Assembly: GCA_022822525.1 (NCBI GenBank)
Contig: JAJEBN010000099.1
Location: 1 to 64,000, forward strand
Length of the DNA: 64,000 nt
DNA from: Acidimicrobiia bacterium
Lineage (GTDB): Bacteria > Actinomycetota > Acidimicrobiia > Acidimicrobiales > Poriferisodalaceae
Direction: 5' to 3'
Part shown: in pieces, positions 12,335 to 21,780 of the stretch
How the letters are laid out: each line of letters starts with the position of its first letter
Position numbering within the stretch: the stretch's first letter is position 1
The notes under the pieces: model-generated
Told to the model about the DNA's origin: nothing
Database searches by the model: none
Seen by the model: only the letters and a program-made list of their open reading frames with translations
Translations under genes and position numbers: made by a program

Positions 12335-12837
12335 TGTTCGATCAGCTCGTCGAAGGCCTTGTCGGCGATGGCGACCATCTCGTCGTCGGTGCGGTCCTGG
12401 ATGGGATGCTCCACCCACACGGCCGCCGGGTCGAAGCCGAGCGCCTTGCCCTGTACCTCGGCCCCGTCGACGAACTGGACGGTGGCGACGAACACCGACG
12501 GGATGCCGCGGCGTTCCAGATCAGCGATGTCGTGCACACTGCACGACGTGCAGCTGCCTCAATCGGCTAGCGCTTCAATCACCACGTCGCACTTGGTGGC
12601 GATCTCGTGGCGCAGGTCGACCGGGGCCGGCTTGGTGAACGTGGGCTTGGAGTAGCGCTCGACACGCAGGCCTCGCTCGGTCAGCCGTTCCTCGAGCCGG
12701 TTCAGGAAGCGGTCGCCGCGGGGCTTGCTGATGTCCAGCAGGCCCACGGTGAGGCCGTCCAGCGAATCGGGCCGGGTGACCCGTTCACGATGGGCGGGTG
12801 CCGCTTCGTTCGTCGGGTCCAAGACGACAGTGCTCAT
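12319..12837 (-). CDS. UGSC-family selenoprotein; in-frame UGA at 12561-12559 read as Sec (codon 93 of 172)
   Basis: ORFs 12837-12559 and 12537-12319 are in the same frame, separated by one TGA; continuous reading gives ...VIEALAD-U-GSCTSCSVHDIADLERRGIPSVFVATVQF... Confidence 0.85.
12529..12547 (-). promoter_or_regulatory. Bacterial SECIS-like hairpin: GUCGUGC-AGUGU-GCACGAC, starting 11 nt 3' of the UGA
   Basis: Perfect 7-bp stem with 5-nt loop containing G; additional CAGC/GCUG lower-stem pairing. Confidence 0.75.
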
Positions 12838-12955
12838 GTGGTCCCCCCTGTGTTGGATCCGGTGGGCACGTCCTGGTCGACTGTAGCCGCCCCCGGGCCT
12901 CAGCGGCCCGTGAGCGGAGCGAACAAGAGCGGCAAGCGAGGACGAGGTGGCCGTG

Positions 12956-14476
12956 CTAGCGCCAGGGGTCGACCTCGACGCAGACGGGCTGGGCGCCCAC
13001 CTCGCCGTTCACCCAGCCGCCGATGACCGCCGAGAACAGCCCTGCGCCGCCGCCGCAGTGCACCAGGTGCAGGCCGCCCTCACGGAACTTCGGCAGATCG
13101 GCTTCGGCCAGGAATTCGGGCACGCCTTCGGCGATGTCGCCAGCGCCGCGCACCAGCTCGGCACCCGGGCGCGTCGTCAGCTCGTTGATGCGTTCGGCAG
13201 TCTGCTGGCGGGTCCAGCCGCTGTCGATGAACACGCGGGAGTGGTCCGGCGCCACCGCCAGGATCGCATCGAAACCCAGCACCAGCTTCGGGTGGTGGAT
13301 CGCGTTCAGCGCTGCCGCCATGGTGCGCGCAAGCGACTCGGGATCCCGAGAGAGCTGGTCGACCACCGAGCGGGGCCCTTCGCCGGGGAAGGCTGTCACG
13401 GTGTTGGTGCCGGCTTCGAAGCCGAAGTCGGTGCACAGCGGATCCCAGCCGGCACCACCGCCTTCGCTGCCGCCTGGTTCAGAGTGCGCATCTCCGCCTT
13501 CGATCTCGGCGAAGCAGAAGCCCACCTTGCCGGGCTGACCGAGCGCCGCTCGGTCGACTTCACCGGGTCGCCCGCCGCCCACGTTGCGCACGATGAGTTG
13601 CACTGCCCGGCCGATGGTGCTGTTGGCGCGATTGCCCTGGCCGAACACGTTGATCCCGTTGTTCATGCCGATCCGGCGGGCGATCGGCCCGTTCACGATG
13701 AAGACAGGGCCGACGGGCATCGTGGTGGCCAGCATCCCGTGCATGTTGAACGTGTTGTTGCACACGGCGGTCAGCGCAGCCAGCACCACCGGGAAGTACT
13801 CGGGCCGGCAGCCGGCCATCACTGCGTTCACCGCGGCCTTCTCAACCGTGCAGTCGGCGAGATCGGGTGCGACGTTGGCTACTACGTCGCCGGGGGCACG
13901 CGACGTTCCCGCCAGCATCGCCGCCACCCGCTCAGCGGTGGGCGGCACCAGCGGCAGGCCGTCGGACCAGCCCCGGTCGAACATCGCTTCGTGAAGGTCT
14001 TCCTGGCTGCCGAACTCGATACGGCGAGCGCTCAGGCCCGAGCCGCCGAAGCGAGCCTCCAGGGCGTCGACGTGAGCCGGATCGACCGAGAGCGAACCGC
14101 AGCCGGGACGATGCTCGGGCAGGCTGGCACCCAAGCTGTCGAGCCCGGTGAACGACTCCCATTCGGGTCGGGACCAGCCCACGATGCGCCCGGCCTCGGC
14201 ACCGTCGTCGAACCGCATCAGCGTCGGCACGGTCTCGATGTCGTGATGCCACGAGAAGCCGAGGTCGGCGTCGTGCATCCTGGCTGCGACCGCCTCGGGG
14301 AAGGCGGGATCGTCCTGGGTGAACACGGTCAGCGAGCCTCGGGCTTCGATGTCGGCCAGCACCGGCTCGATCAGCTCGCACGTGGGGCAATCTCGCTTCA
14401 CCACGGCCACCAATCCGTTCTGCGGCACGCTCGCCGCCGTGTCGTTGGCCGTGTTCCCGTCAGTGCTCGAAGCCAT
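12956..14476 (-). CDS. Thioredoxin-domain (CPTC) fusion protein, upstream partner of the UGSC selenoprotein
   Basis: N-term VAVVKRDCPTCELIEPVLADIEARG; large conserved-looking C-terminal domain (FDRGWSDGLPLVPPTAERVAAML); same strand, 118 nt upstream of the UGSC gene. Confidence 0.75.
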   Translation of the reverse strand: MASSTDGNTANDTAASVPQNGLVAVVKRDCPTCELIEPVLADIEARGSLTVFTQDDPAFPEAVAARMHDADLGFSWHHDIETVPTLMRFDDGAEAGRIVGWSRPEWESFTGLDSLGASLPEHRPGCGSLSVDPAHVDALEARFGGSGLSARRIEFGSQEDLHEAMFDRGWSDGLPLVPPTAERVAAMLAGTSRAPGDVVANVAPDLADCTVEKAAVNAVMAGCRPEYFPVVLAALTAVCNNTFNMHGMLATTMPVGPVFIVNGPIARRIGMNNGINVFGQGNRANSTIGRAVQLIVRNVGGGRPGEVDRAALGQPGKVGFCFAEIEGGDAHSEPGGSEGGGAGWDPLCTDFGFEAGTNTVTAFPGEGPRSVVDQLSRDPESLARTMAAALNAIHHPKLVLGFDAILAVAPDHSRVFIDSGWTRQQTAERINELTTRPGAELVRGAGDIAEGVPEFLAEADLPKFREGGLHLVHCGGGAGLFSAVIGGWVNGEVGAQPVCVEVDPWR

Positions 14477-14482
14477 GGCCGG

Positions 14483-14488
14483 AGGCTA
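14483..14488 (-). promoter_or_regulatory. Putative leaderless -10 element TAGCCT, 6 nt upstream of ATG (14476)
   Basis: TANNNT hexamer at the spacing seen before many starts in this window. Confidence 0.5.
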
Positions 14489-14543
14489 TATGTGGCTTAC
14501 CGGGGGCGGCCCGGGCAGGGTTCGGCTGTCTAGGGTTGGCGCC

Positions 14544-15038
14544 GTGACTGACTTGAGCGACCAGCCCTCCATCGACAGCAGGCTCTTCCGGGATGTGCTG
14601 GGGCATTTCCCGACCGGCGTCACCGCCGTCACCGCCGTGATCGAGGGCCGACCGGTCGGCATGGCCATCGGCTCGTTCACTTCGGTGTCTCTCGACCCGC
14701 CGCTCGTGGCGTTCCTGCCCACCAAGGATTCGTCGTCATGGGGCGACATCCGAGCCGCGGGCAGCTTCTGCGTGAACATCATGGCTCAGGACCAGATGGC
14801 CACCTGCGGCGTCATGGCCAGCCGAGCCGACGACAAGTTTGCCGACGTCGAGTGGCGACCTGGACCTACGGGCGCCCCCATCATCGAGGGCTCGATCGCC
14901 TACATCGATTGCACCATCGAAGCCGTGCACGATGGCGGCGATCACGACATCGTCGTGGGGCGGGTAGTCGAGCTCGAAGTGCTCGATGCCAAGGATCCGC
15001 TGCTGTTCTGGAAGGGTGGCTACGGCACCTTCGCGTGA
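14544..15038 (+). CDS. Flavin reductase-like (HpaC/DIM6) protein
   Basis: FRDVLGHFPTGVTAVTAV...GMAIGSFTSVSLDPPLVAFLPTKDSSSW...GSFCVNIMAQDQ; GTG start. Confidence 0.88.
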   Translation: MTDLSDQPSIDSRLFRDVLGHFPTGVTAVTAVIEGRPVGMAIGSFTSVSLDPPLVAFLPTKDSSSWGDIRAAGSFCVNIMAQDQMATCGVMASRADDKFADVEWRPGPTGAPIIEGSIAYIDCTIEAVHDGGDHDIVVGRVVELEVLDAKDPLLFWKGGYGTFA

Positions 15039-15062
15039 CGTCGGGCTGATGGGCGGGCGGCG

Positions 15063-15437
15063 GTGATCGGCACCGTCGCTCGCATTGTGCTGGGTGCGCT
15101 GTTTCTGGCATCGGGGGCGCTGAAGCTGCGCGACCCGTCGTGGCCCGGCGCTGCCCGTGCGATGGGTGCGCCCCGTTGGACAGTGCCCCTCATCGCGCCG
15201 GTAGAGATCGCGCTGGGGGCGGCCCTGGCGGCAGGCGTTGCCGAGCCGTGGCCGGCGTGGGTGGCGCTAGCGCTGCTGGCGGCATTCAGCGCGGCGCTGA
15301 TGCGCGTGCTGACGCGTCCGGTGGGCGAGCGTCCCGCCTGCGCCTGCTTCGGCCGCTGGTCTTCCAAACCGGTCGGCGCCGGCTCGCTCCTGCGCAACGG
15401 TGTGCTGGCCGCACTCGCCGTACTGGCGCTGACCTAA
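15063..15437 (+). CDS. MauE/DoxX-like integral membrane protein
   Basis: ARIVLGALFLASGALKLRDP, four hydrophobic segments, CACFGRWSSKPVG MauE-like tail. Confidence 0.7.
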   Translation: MIGTVARIVLGALFLASGALKLRDPSWPGAARAMGAPRWTVPLIAPVEIALGAALAAGVAEPWPAWVALALLAAFSAALMRVLTRPVGERPACACFGRWSSKPVGAGSLLRNGVLAALAVLALT

Positions 15438-15439
15438 AC

Positions 15440-15456
15440 CGACGCCGCAAGCGTCG
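15440..15456. terminator. Hairpin CGACGC-CGCAA-GCGTCG downstream of MauE-like gene
   Basis: Perfect 6-bp inverted repeat just past the stop, between convergent genes. Confidence 0.35.
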
Positions 15457-15528
15457 CGTTGTCGACGCCGCCCGCATCGGCTGTGCGTGGCTTGCGCCGC
15501 TCGTGCTGTCTGCCTGTCTGCGCGCGGC

Positions 15529-17661
15529 TTACGCCACGCCGAGCACGTCGCAGATGAACGCCAGGACGAACGCCTCATCGCGCCAGGCGTCGTAGCGGCC
15601 TGAGGGCCCGCCGTGGCCGGCACCCATTTCGGTGCGCAGCAGGATCGGCTTGGTCGACGTAGTGGTCGCCCGCAGCTTGGCCACCCACTTGGCAGGCTCC
15701 CAGTACTGCACCCGCGGGTCGGTCAGCCCAGCAGTGACCAGCAGGGCAGGGTGGTCGATGGCCTCGACGTTCTCATATGGCGCATACGACCGGATCGTCT
15801 CGAACGCCGCCGGGTCATTCGGATCGCCCCACTCGTCGTACTCGGTGACGGTCAAGGGGATGTCCGGGTCGAGCATCGTGTTCAGGACGTCCACGAAGGG
15901 CACCTCGGCAACCACACCGCAGAACAGCTCCGGGTGGCGGTTCACCATCGCTCCCATCAGCAGGCCGCCGGCACTGCCGCCCCGGGCGCAGATCCGCTGC
16001 GGGTCGGCCCATCGGGCTGCTGCGAGGTGTCCGGCGCAGGCCGCGAAGTCGTCGAAGGTGTTGTGCTTGTCGGCGAGCTTGCCGCCCTCGTACCAGGCCC
16101 GCCCCAACTCGCCGCCGCCGCGCACGTGGGCCATGGCGAACAGCACGCCCCGGTCCAGCAGCGACAGCCGGGCCGTCGAGAACGACGCAGGCATGCCGAT
16201 CTCGTAGGCCCCGTAGCCGTAGAGCAGGCAAGGCGCGGGCCAGCTGATTGCGTCCGGCTTCCACACCAAGCTGATCGGCACCGCGGTGCCGTCGGGCGCC
16301 GTGGCCGTGATGCGCTCGGTCTTGTACGCGCTCAGGTCGACATCGCCCAGCACCGGCAGCTGGTCGAGCAGCTCCCGCTCGCCGCTGTCGAGGTCGAGCT
16401 CGAAGATCGAGGGCGGCGTCACCATCGAGGTGTAGCCGAACCGGTAGCGGCGGGTGTCGAATTCGGCATTCGCCCCGCCGCCGGCCTCGTAGACCGGCTC
16501 GGGCATCTCGATCTCGAATGACGGGCCAAGCCCGCCCGAATCTGCACCGTTCGGACGTAACCCGCTCGACTGATCGTCGCGAGTGTCGTGAATCCGCAGC
16601 CGGACCAGACCGTCCTGGCGCTCGTGAACCACCACGAAGTCCCGGAAGCAGTCCAAGCCGTCGATGCGAATACCGTCGCGGGCACCGATGAGCTCGCGCC
16701 ACGCGCTGCCGGCGTCCGCGGGCGGGGCGTCGCCTGCGCTCGGCACGGGCGCCTCGACCAGCCGGAAGTCCAGTGCGCCATCGTTGGTGACGATCAGCAG
16801 CCGGTCGCCCTGATGGTCGACGCCGTACTCGATGCCCTCGCTGCGCGAGCGCACCACCAGCGGCTCGGCATCCGGCCGGTCGCCATCCACCAGCCGGTGC
16901 TCCGACGTGATCTTCGACTGCGAGCCGATCACCACGAACCGCTCGCTGCTGGTAGCGCCGACGCCCACCCAGAACCGCTCGTCGTCCTCCCGGTAGGACT
17001 CCACGTCGGTGGCGGGGTCGGTGCCCACGACATGGCGGATCACCCGATTGGGTCGCTGGGCATCATCGGTGCGCACCATGAACAGCGTCGAGTTGTCGTT
17101 CGCCCACACCAGCCCGTAGCTCAGCTCAGAGAGCCCGCATCCCGGTGCCGGCACGTCGGGGCCGTCCAGCACCTCACCGGTCGCAATGTCGACCACCCTC
17201 AGCGCGTACTGCTCGTCGCCGTCGGTATCGGTGGTGTAGGCGAGCAGGCGGTGATCGGGGCTGACGGCCAGGTCGCCGACGGCGAAGTACTCGTGGCCCT
17301 CGGCGAGGTCGTTTTCGTCGAGCAGCACGATCTCGTCATCGTCGGCGCCGCCCCGGGGGCGCCGCACATGGATGACATACTGCAGCCCCTCCACCGTGCG
17401 GGCCCGGTACTCCCAGTCGTCCTTCGGCGTCGGCAGCGACTGGTGGGTCTCCTTGGTGCGGGTCTTGATCTCGCCGAAGATCTGCTCGCGCAGATCCGCC
17501 AGGTGGGCAGTCGAGGCTTCCGTGAAGGCGTTCTCAGCCTCGAGGTACTCCCGCACGGCAGGGTCGTCCCGCTCGCGCAGCCAGTACCACGGGTCGTCGG
17601 TCTCGGTGCCGTGAATGCGCCGCACGTGCGGCTGCTGCGATGCCACCGGAGCCTGCGTCAT
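15529..17661 (-). CDS. ptrB: S9 family oligopeptidase B-like serine peptidase
   Basis: DDPWYWLRERDDPAVREYLEAEN N-term, RGGSAGGLLMGA nucleophile motif, GAGHGGPSGRYD His motif. Confidence 0.9.
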   Translation of the reverse strand: MTQAPVASQQPHVRRIHGTETDDPWYWLRERDDPAVREYLEAENAFTEASTAHLADLREQIFGEIKTRTKETHQSLPTPKDDWEYRARTVEGLQYVIHVRRPRGGADDDEIVLLDENDLAEGHEYFAVGDLAVSPDHRLLAYTTDTDGDEQYALRVVDIATGEVLDGPDVPAPGCGLSELSYGLVWANDNSTLFMVRTDDAQRPNRVIRHVVGTDPATDVESYREDDERFWVGVGATSSERFVVIGSQSKITSEHRLVDGDRPDAEPLVVRSRSEGIEYGVDHQGDRLLIVTNDGALDFRLVEAPVPSAGDAPPADAGSAWRELIGARDGIRIDGLDCFRDFVVVHERQDGLVRLRIHDTRDDQSSGLRPNGADSGGLGPSFEIEMPEPVYEAGGGANAEFDTRRYRFGYTSMVTPPSIFELDLDSGERELLDQLPVLGDVDLSAYKTERITATAPDGTAVPISLVWKPDAISWPAPCLLYGYGAYEIGMPASFSTARLSLLDRGVLFAMAHVRGGGELGRAWYEGGKLADKHNTFDDFAACAGHLAAARWADPQRICARGGSAGGLLMGAMVNRHPELFCGVVAEVPFVDVLNTMLDPDIPLTVTEYDEWGDPNDPAAFETIRSYAPYENVEAIDHPALLVTAGLTDPRVQYWEPAKWVAKLRATTTSTKPILLRTEMGAGHGGPSGRYDAWRDEAFVLAFICDVLGVA

Positions 17662-17734
17662 GGAGCCAGCACCGTACCCGGCAAGCTGCGCCGGTCACTC
17701 CATCAATTCAGAGGCTGACCACTAGCGTGGCGAC

Positions 17735-18253
17735 GTGCCGATATATGCGCTTGGCGACCATGTGCCCGACATCCACCCCGACGCCTTCGTGATGCCCGAG
17801 GCGATCATCATCGGACGGGTGACGATCGGCCCGGAGGCGTCCATCTGGTCGGGCGCAGTGCTGCGCGGCGACGACAACGACATCGTCGTGGGGGCTGGAT
17901 CGTCGGTGCAGGACAACGCCGTGCTTCATGTGACCGAGCAATGGTCGACCACCGTGGGGGAGCGCTGCACCATCGGCCACCTGGCGCACATCGAGGGCGG
18001 CGTGGTGCACGACGAGGCCCTGGTCGGAACCGGCTCAATCGTGCTGCACGATGCCGAGATCGGCGAGCGGGCGCTGGTGGGCGCCGGCGCCGTGGTGCCG
18101 GGCGGCATGAAGGTCCCGCCGGGCACGATCGCGGTGGGCACACCCGCCAAGATCCGCGAAGGCGTCGACACCGTCCCGCTCATCCTGCCCGGCGTGCAGA
18201 ACTACCTCGACCGCCGGGTCCGCTACATGGGCGAACTGCGCCGCCTCGACTGA
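17735..18253 (+). CDS. Gamma-carbonic anhydrase family protein
   Basis: Left-handed beta-helix hexapeptides: IWSGAVLRGDDNDIVVGAGSSVQDNAVLHV, TIGHLAHIEGGVV. Confidence 0.88.
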   Translation: MPIYALGDHVPDIHPDAFVMPEAIIIGRVTIGPEASIWSGAVLRGDDNDIVVGAGSSVQDNAVLHVTEQWSTTVGERCTIGHLAHIEGGVVHDEALVGTGSIVLHDAEIGERALVGAGAVVPGGMKVPPGTIAVGTPAKIREGVDTVPLILPGVQNYLDRRVRYMGELRRLD

Positions 18254-18322
18254 TACCGCGCTTCGCTTCGCCCCGGTCGACACCCTGACGCGCCGCAATC
18301 CGCAGCGGTAGCGTCACGGCCC

Positions 18323-19228
18323 ATGAGCATGGGAAGCATCGACTTGGGACGTATCGGCATCTGGACGGGGGTGCTCGATTCACTGCCGTCCGCGCAGGGC
18401 GTGGAGTTCGTGGCCGAAGTCGAGGAACTCGGCTATGGGGCCTTCTGGATCCCCGAAGCCGTCGGGCGTGACCCCTTCGTGGCCGCCGCCCGCCTGCTGG
18501 AAGGCACCAGCGCCATCAAGATCGCCACCGGCATCGCCAACATCTACGCCCGCGACCCCATGACCATGGCCAACACGCTGCGCACCATCGACGAGGCCCA
18601 CCCCGGGCGTTTCCTGCTGGGCCTCGGCGTCAGCCACCACCATCTCGTCGAGTACATCCGCAAGCACGACTACTCCAAGCCGCTCAGCTACATGCGCGAG
18701 TACCTCGAGCGCATGGGCAAGGCCCGCTTCATGGCCCACGGCCCCCAGGAGCTGCCCGAGATCGTGCTGGCGGCGCTCGGCCCCAAGATGCTCGAGCTGT
18801 CGGCCACCGCAACCGCCGGCGCCCACCCCTACTTCGTGCCGCCCGAGCACACGGCGGTGGCCCGCGACACCATGGGCCCCGACGCGGCGCTGTATCCCGA
18901 GCAGATGGCCATTCTCGACACGAACGCCGACTCGGCCCGTGCGCTGGCCCGCAAGAACATGGCCATATACCTGGGCCTGCCGAACTACGCCAACAACCTG
19001 CTGCGGCTGGGCTTCACCCAGGCCGACATCGACGGCGGCCCCGACGGCGGACCGTCCGACAAGCTGGTCGACGCCATCGTGGCCTGGGGCACCGAAGACG
19101 ACGTCAAGGCCCGTGTCGACGCCCACTTCGACGCCGGCGCCGACCACGTCTGCGTGCAGGTCCTGGCCGGTGACCCCCCAGCAGCCTTCGACGGCTGGCG
19201 CCGCCTCGCCCCCGCCCTGCTCGACTGA
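18323..19228 (+). CDS. LLM-class F420-dependent oxidoreductase
   Basis: GRIGIWTGVLDSLPSAQGVEFVAEVEELGYGAFWIPEAVGRDPF; bacterial luciferase-like fold. Confidence 0.87.
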   Translation: MSMGSIDLGRIGIWTGVLDSLPSAQGVEFVAEVEELGYGAFWIPEAVGRDPFVAAARLLEGTSAIKIATGIANIYARDPMTMANTLRTIDEAHPGRFLLGLGVSHHHLVEYIRKHDYSKPLSYMREYLERMGKARFMAHGPQELPEIVLAALGPKMLELSATATAGAHPYFVPPEHTAVARDTMGPDAALYPEQMAILDTNADSARALARKNMAIYLGLPNYANNLLRLGFTQADIDGGPDGGPSDKLVDAIVAWGTEDDVKARVDAHFDAGADHVCVQVLAGDPPAAFDGWRRLAPALLD

Positions 19229-19274
19229 GCGCTCCGCCCCGCGCGCTGCACTCGGACCCCGACAGGGGCGGCGT

Positions 19275-19280
19275 TAGGCT
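19275..19280 (+). promoter_or_regulatory. Putative leaderless -10 element TAGGCT, 6 nt upstream of sufB ATG
   Basis: TANNNT hexamer at recurrent spacing. Confidence 0.5.
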
Positions 19281-19286
19281 GAACTC

Positions 19287-20699
19287 ATGACTGACATCGC
19301 CGAGCCAACCGTCGGAATCGACCTCGGCAAGTACAAGTTGGGGTGGAGCGACGAGGAGGACTACGTCTTCAAGCCGCGCAGGGGCTTGGACGAAGAGATC
19401 ATCCGCGAGATGTCGAGTCTCAAGAACGAGCCGCAGTGGATGCTCGACTTCCGTCTGCGGGCCTACAAGACCTTCCTGCGCAAGCCCATGCCCAACTGGG
19501 GCGGCGACATGTCGGAGATCTACTTCGACGACATCTACTACTACATCAAGCCCACCGAGGGTCAGGTCGACGCCTGGGAAGAGCTGCCCGACTCGGTCAA
19601 GGACACCTACGAGAAGCTGGGCATCCCCGAGGCCGAGCGCAAATACCTCGCCGGGGTCACCGCCCAGTACGAGTCCGAAGTGGTGTACCACCGCAACCGG
19701 GAAGACCTCGAAGCCCAGGGCGTGCTGTTCAGCGACATGGACTCCGCCGTCAAGGACTACCCCGACATCGTGCAGCGCTACTTCGGCACGATCATCCCCC
19801 CGGGCGACAACAAGTTCGCTGCGCTGAACTCGGCCGTGTGGTCGGGCGGGTCGTTCATCTACGTGCCGCCGGGCGTCGAGGTGGAGATGCCGCTGCAGGC
19901 CTACTTCCGCATCAACGCCGAGAACATGGGCCAGTTCGAGCGCACGTTGATCATCGCGGACGAGGGCGCCACGGTGCACTACATCGAGGGCTGCTCGGCG
20001 CCGGTGTACACCACCGACTCGCTGCACTCGGCTGTCGTCGAGCTGGTGGCGCTGCCGGGCGGGCGCATCACCTACACCACCATCCAGAACTGGTCGAACA
20101 ACGTGTTCAACCTGGTCACCAAGCGGGCCGCCGCCTACGACGAGGCCCACGTGGAATGGATCGACGGCAACATCGGCTCGCGGCTCACCATGAAGTACCC
20201 GGCGGTGTACCTGATGGGGCCCAAGGCCTCGGGCGAGGTGCTGTCGGTGGCCTACGCCGGCAACGGCCAGCACCAGGACGCCGGAGCCAAGATGGTGCAC
20301 GCAGCGCCCGAGACCACCTCCAAGATCGTGTCGAAGTCGATCTCGAAGGACGGCGGGCGCACCACCTACCGCGGCCTCGTGCGGGTGGAAGACGGCATGA
20401 GCGGCTGCCGCAGCCACGTGCAGTGCGATGCGCTGCTGCTCGACCAGGACAGCCGCTCAGACACCTACCCGTACCAGGAGATCGGCTCGCGTGACGCCGA
20501 GATCGGCCACGAGGCCACGGTGTCGAAGGTGGCCGACGAGCAGCTCTTCTACCTGATGAGCCGCGGCCTGTCGGCCGAGCAGGCCATGGGCATGGTGGTG
20601 AACGGCTTCATCGAGCCGGTGACCCGCACGCTGCCGATGGAGTACGCCGTCGAATGGAGCCGGCTGATCGAGCTTCAGATGGAGGGATCGATCGGCTGA
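19287..20699 (+). CDS. sufB: Fe-S cluster assembly protein SufB
   Basis: SufB-specific sequence ([53 protein letters not shown]). Confidence 0.96.
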   Translation: MTDIAEPTVGIDLGKYKLGWSDEEDYVFKPRRGLDEEIIREMSSLKNEPQWMLDFRLRAYKTFLRKPMPNWGGDMSEIYFDDIYYYIKPTEGQVDAWEELPDSVKDTYEKLGIPEAERKYLAGVTAQYESEVVYHRNREDLEAQGVLFSDMDSAVKDYPDIVQRYFGTIIPPGDNKFAALNSAVWSGGSFIYVPPGVEVEMPLQAYFRINAENMGQFERTLIIADEGATVHYIEGCSAPVYTTDSLHSAVVELVALPGGRITYTTIQNWSNNVFNLVTKRAAAYDEAHVEWIDGNIGSRLTMKYPAVYLMGPKASGEVLSVAYAGNGQHQDAGAKMVHAAPETTSKIVSKSISKDGGRTTYRGLVRVEDGMSGCRSHVQCDALLLDQDSRSDTYPYQEIGSRDAEIGHEATVSKVADEQLFYLMSRGLSAEQAMGMVVNGFIEPVTRTLPMEYAVEWSRLIELQMEGSIG

Positions 20700-21763
20700 T
20701 GCGCAGTCCCAAAGACTTCTTCGCCCCGCTGGCGCTCGGGGCGCCTGCTCCGCTGCGCGAGATCCCGTTCCGGCCGTCGCGCATGATCCACTTCTTCGAT
20801 CCGTCGAATGAGCGGATGCGCGCCAAGGTGCCCGACATCGCCCCCACGGTCGACGTGCTGCTCGGCAACCTCGAAGACGCCGTGTCGGCCGACAGCAAGG
20901 ACGCTGCCCGGGCCGGGCTGATCGAGGTGGGCAAGGCGTGGGAGCGCGGCCACACCCAGCTCTGGACCAGGGTGAACAGCCTCGACTCGCCGTGGTTTCT
21001 CGACGACGTGTGGGCGCTGTGCCACGAGATCGGCGACAAGCTCGACGTGATCATGGTGCCGAAGGTGGAGGGCCCCGAAGACATCCACTACGTGGACCGG
21101 CTGCTGGCTCAGCTTGAAGCCCGGGTGGGCATCGAGCAGCCGCTGCTGGTGCATGCGATCCTCGAGACGGCTCGCGGCGTGGCCAACGTGGAGTCGATCT
21201 GCTTGGCCAGCCCTCGCATGCAGGGCCTGTCGCTCGGGCCTGCCGACCTGGCAGCCGACCGTCGCATGAAGACCACCCGGGTCGGCGGCGGGCACCCCGG
21301 CTACCTGGTGCGCACCGATCCGGCGCCCGAGGGCGACGGGGCAGACGCGGCACGCACTGCCTTCCAGCAGGATCTGTGGCATTACACGCTGGCGCGCATG
21401 GTGGACGCCTGCGGCACCGCCGGGATCCTGCCCTACTACGGACCGTTCGGCGACATCGCCGACCCCGTCGGCTGCGAGGACCAGTTCCGCAACGCCTACC
21501 TGCTGGGCTGTGTGGGCGCGTGGAGCCTGCATCCCAGCCAGATCGCCATCGCCAAGCAGGTGTTCAGCCCCGAGCCCGCCGAGGTGGCGTGGGCGCAGCG
21601 GGTGGTGACCGAGATGGGCGATGGCACCGGCGCCGTGATGATCGACGGCAAGATGCAGGACGACGCGACCGTGAAGCAGTGCCGGGTGGTGCTGCAGCTC
21701 GCCCGTGACCTGTCTGCGGCCGATCCTGAGCTGGCCGCCGCGTACGGGCTCGAGACCGCCTGA
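20699..21763 (+). CDS. mcl: HpcH/HpaI (CitE-like) CoA ester lyase, malyl-CoA/methylmalyl-CoA lyase (Mcl)-like
   Basis: FYxPLALGAP-like N-term, [47 protein letters not shown]; resembles Chloroflexus-type Mcl as recalled; start overlaps sufB stop. Confidence 0.75.
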   Translation: MRSPKDFFAPLALGAPAPLREIPFRPSRMIHFFDPSNERMRAKVPDIAPTVDVLLGNLEDAVSADSKDAARAGLIEVGKAWERGHTQLWTRVNSLDSPWFLDDVWALCHEIGDKLDVIMVPKVEGPEDIHYVDRLLAQLEARVGIEQPLLVHAILETARGVANVESICLASPRMQGLSLGPADLAADRRMKTTRVGGGHPGYLVRTDPAPEGDGADAARTAFQQDLWHYTLARMVDACGTAGILPYYGPFGDIADPVGCEDQFRNAYLLGCVGAWSLHPSQIAIAKQVFSPEPAEVAWAQRVVTEMGDGTGAVMIDGKMQDDATVKQCRVVLQLARDLSAADPELAAAYGLETA

Positions 21764-21780
21764 GAGAGTCTGGACTCCAT

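Noticed and set aside
12559-12561. In-frame TGA interpreted as a nonsense mutation/pseudogene
   Set aside because: Both halves are coding-like in one frame, the motif is UGSC, and a SECIS-like hairpin follows at canonical spacing; Sec insertion is the better explanation
12947-14533. 528-aa plus-strand ORF opposite the Trx-fusion gene
   Set aside because: Shadow ORF in GC-rich sequence; the minus strand carries the convincing protein
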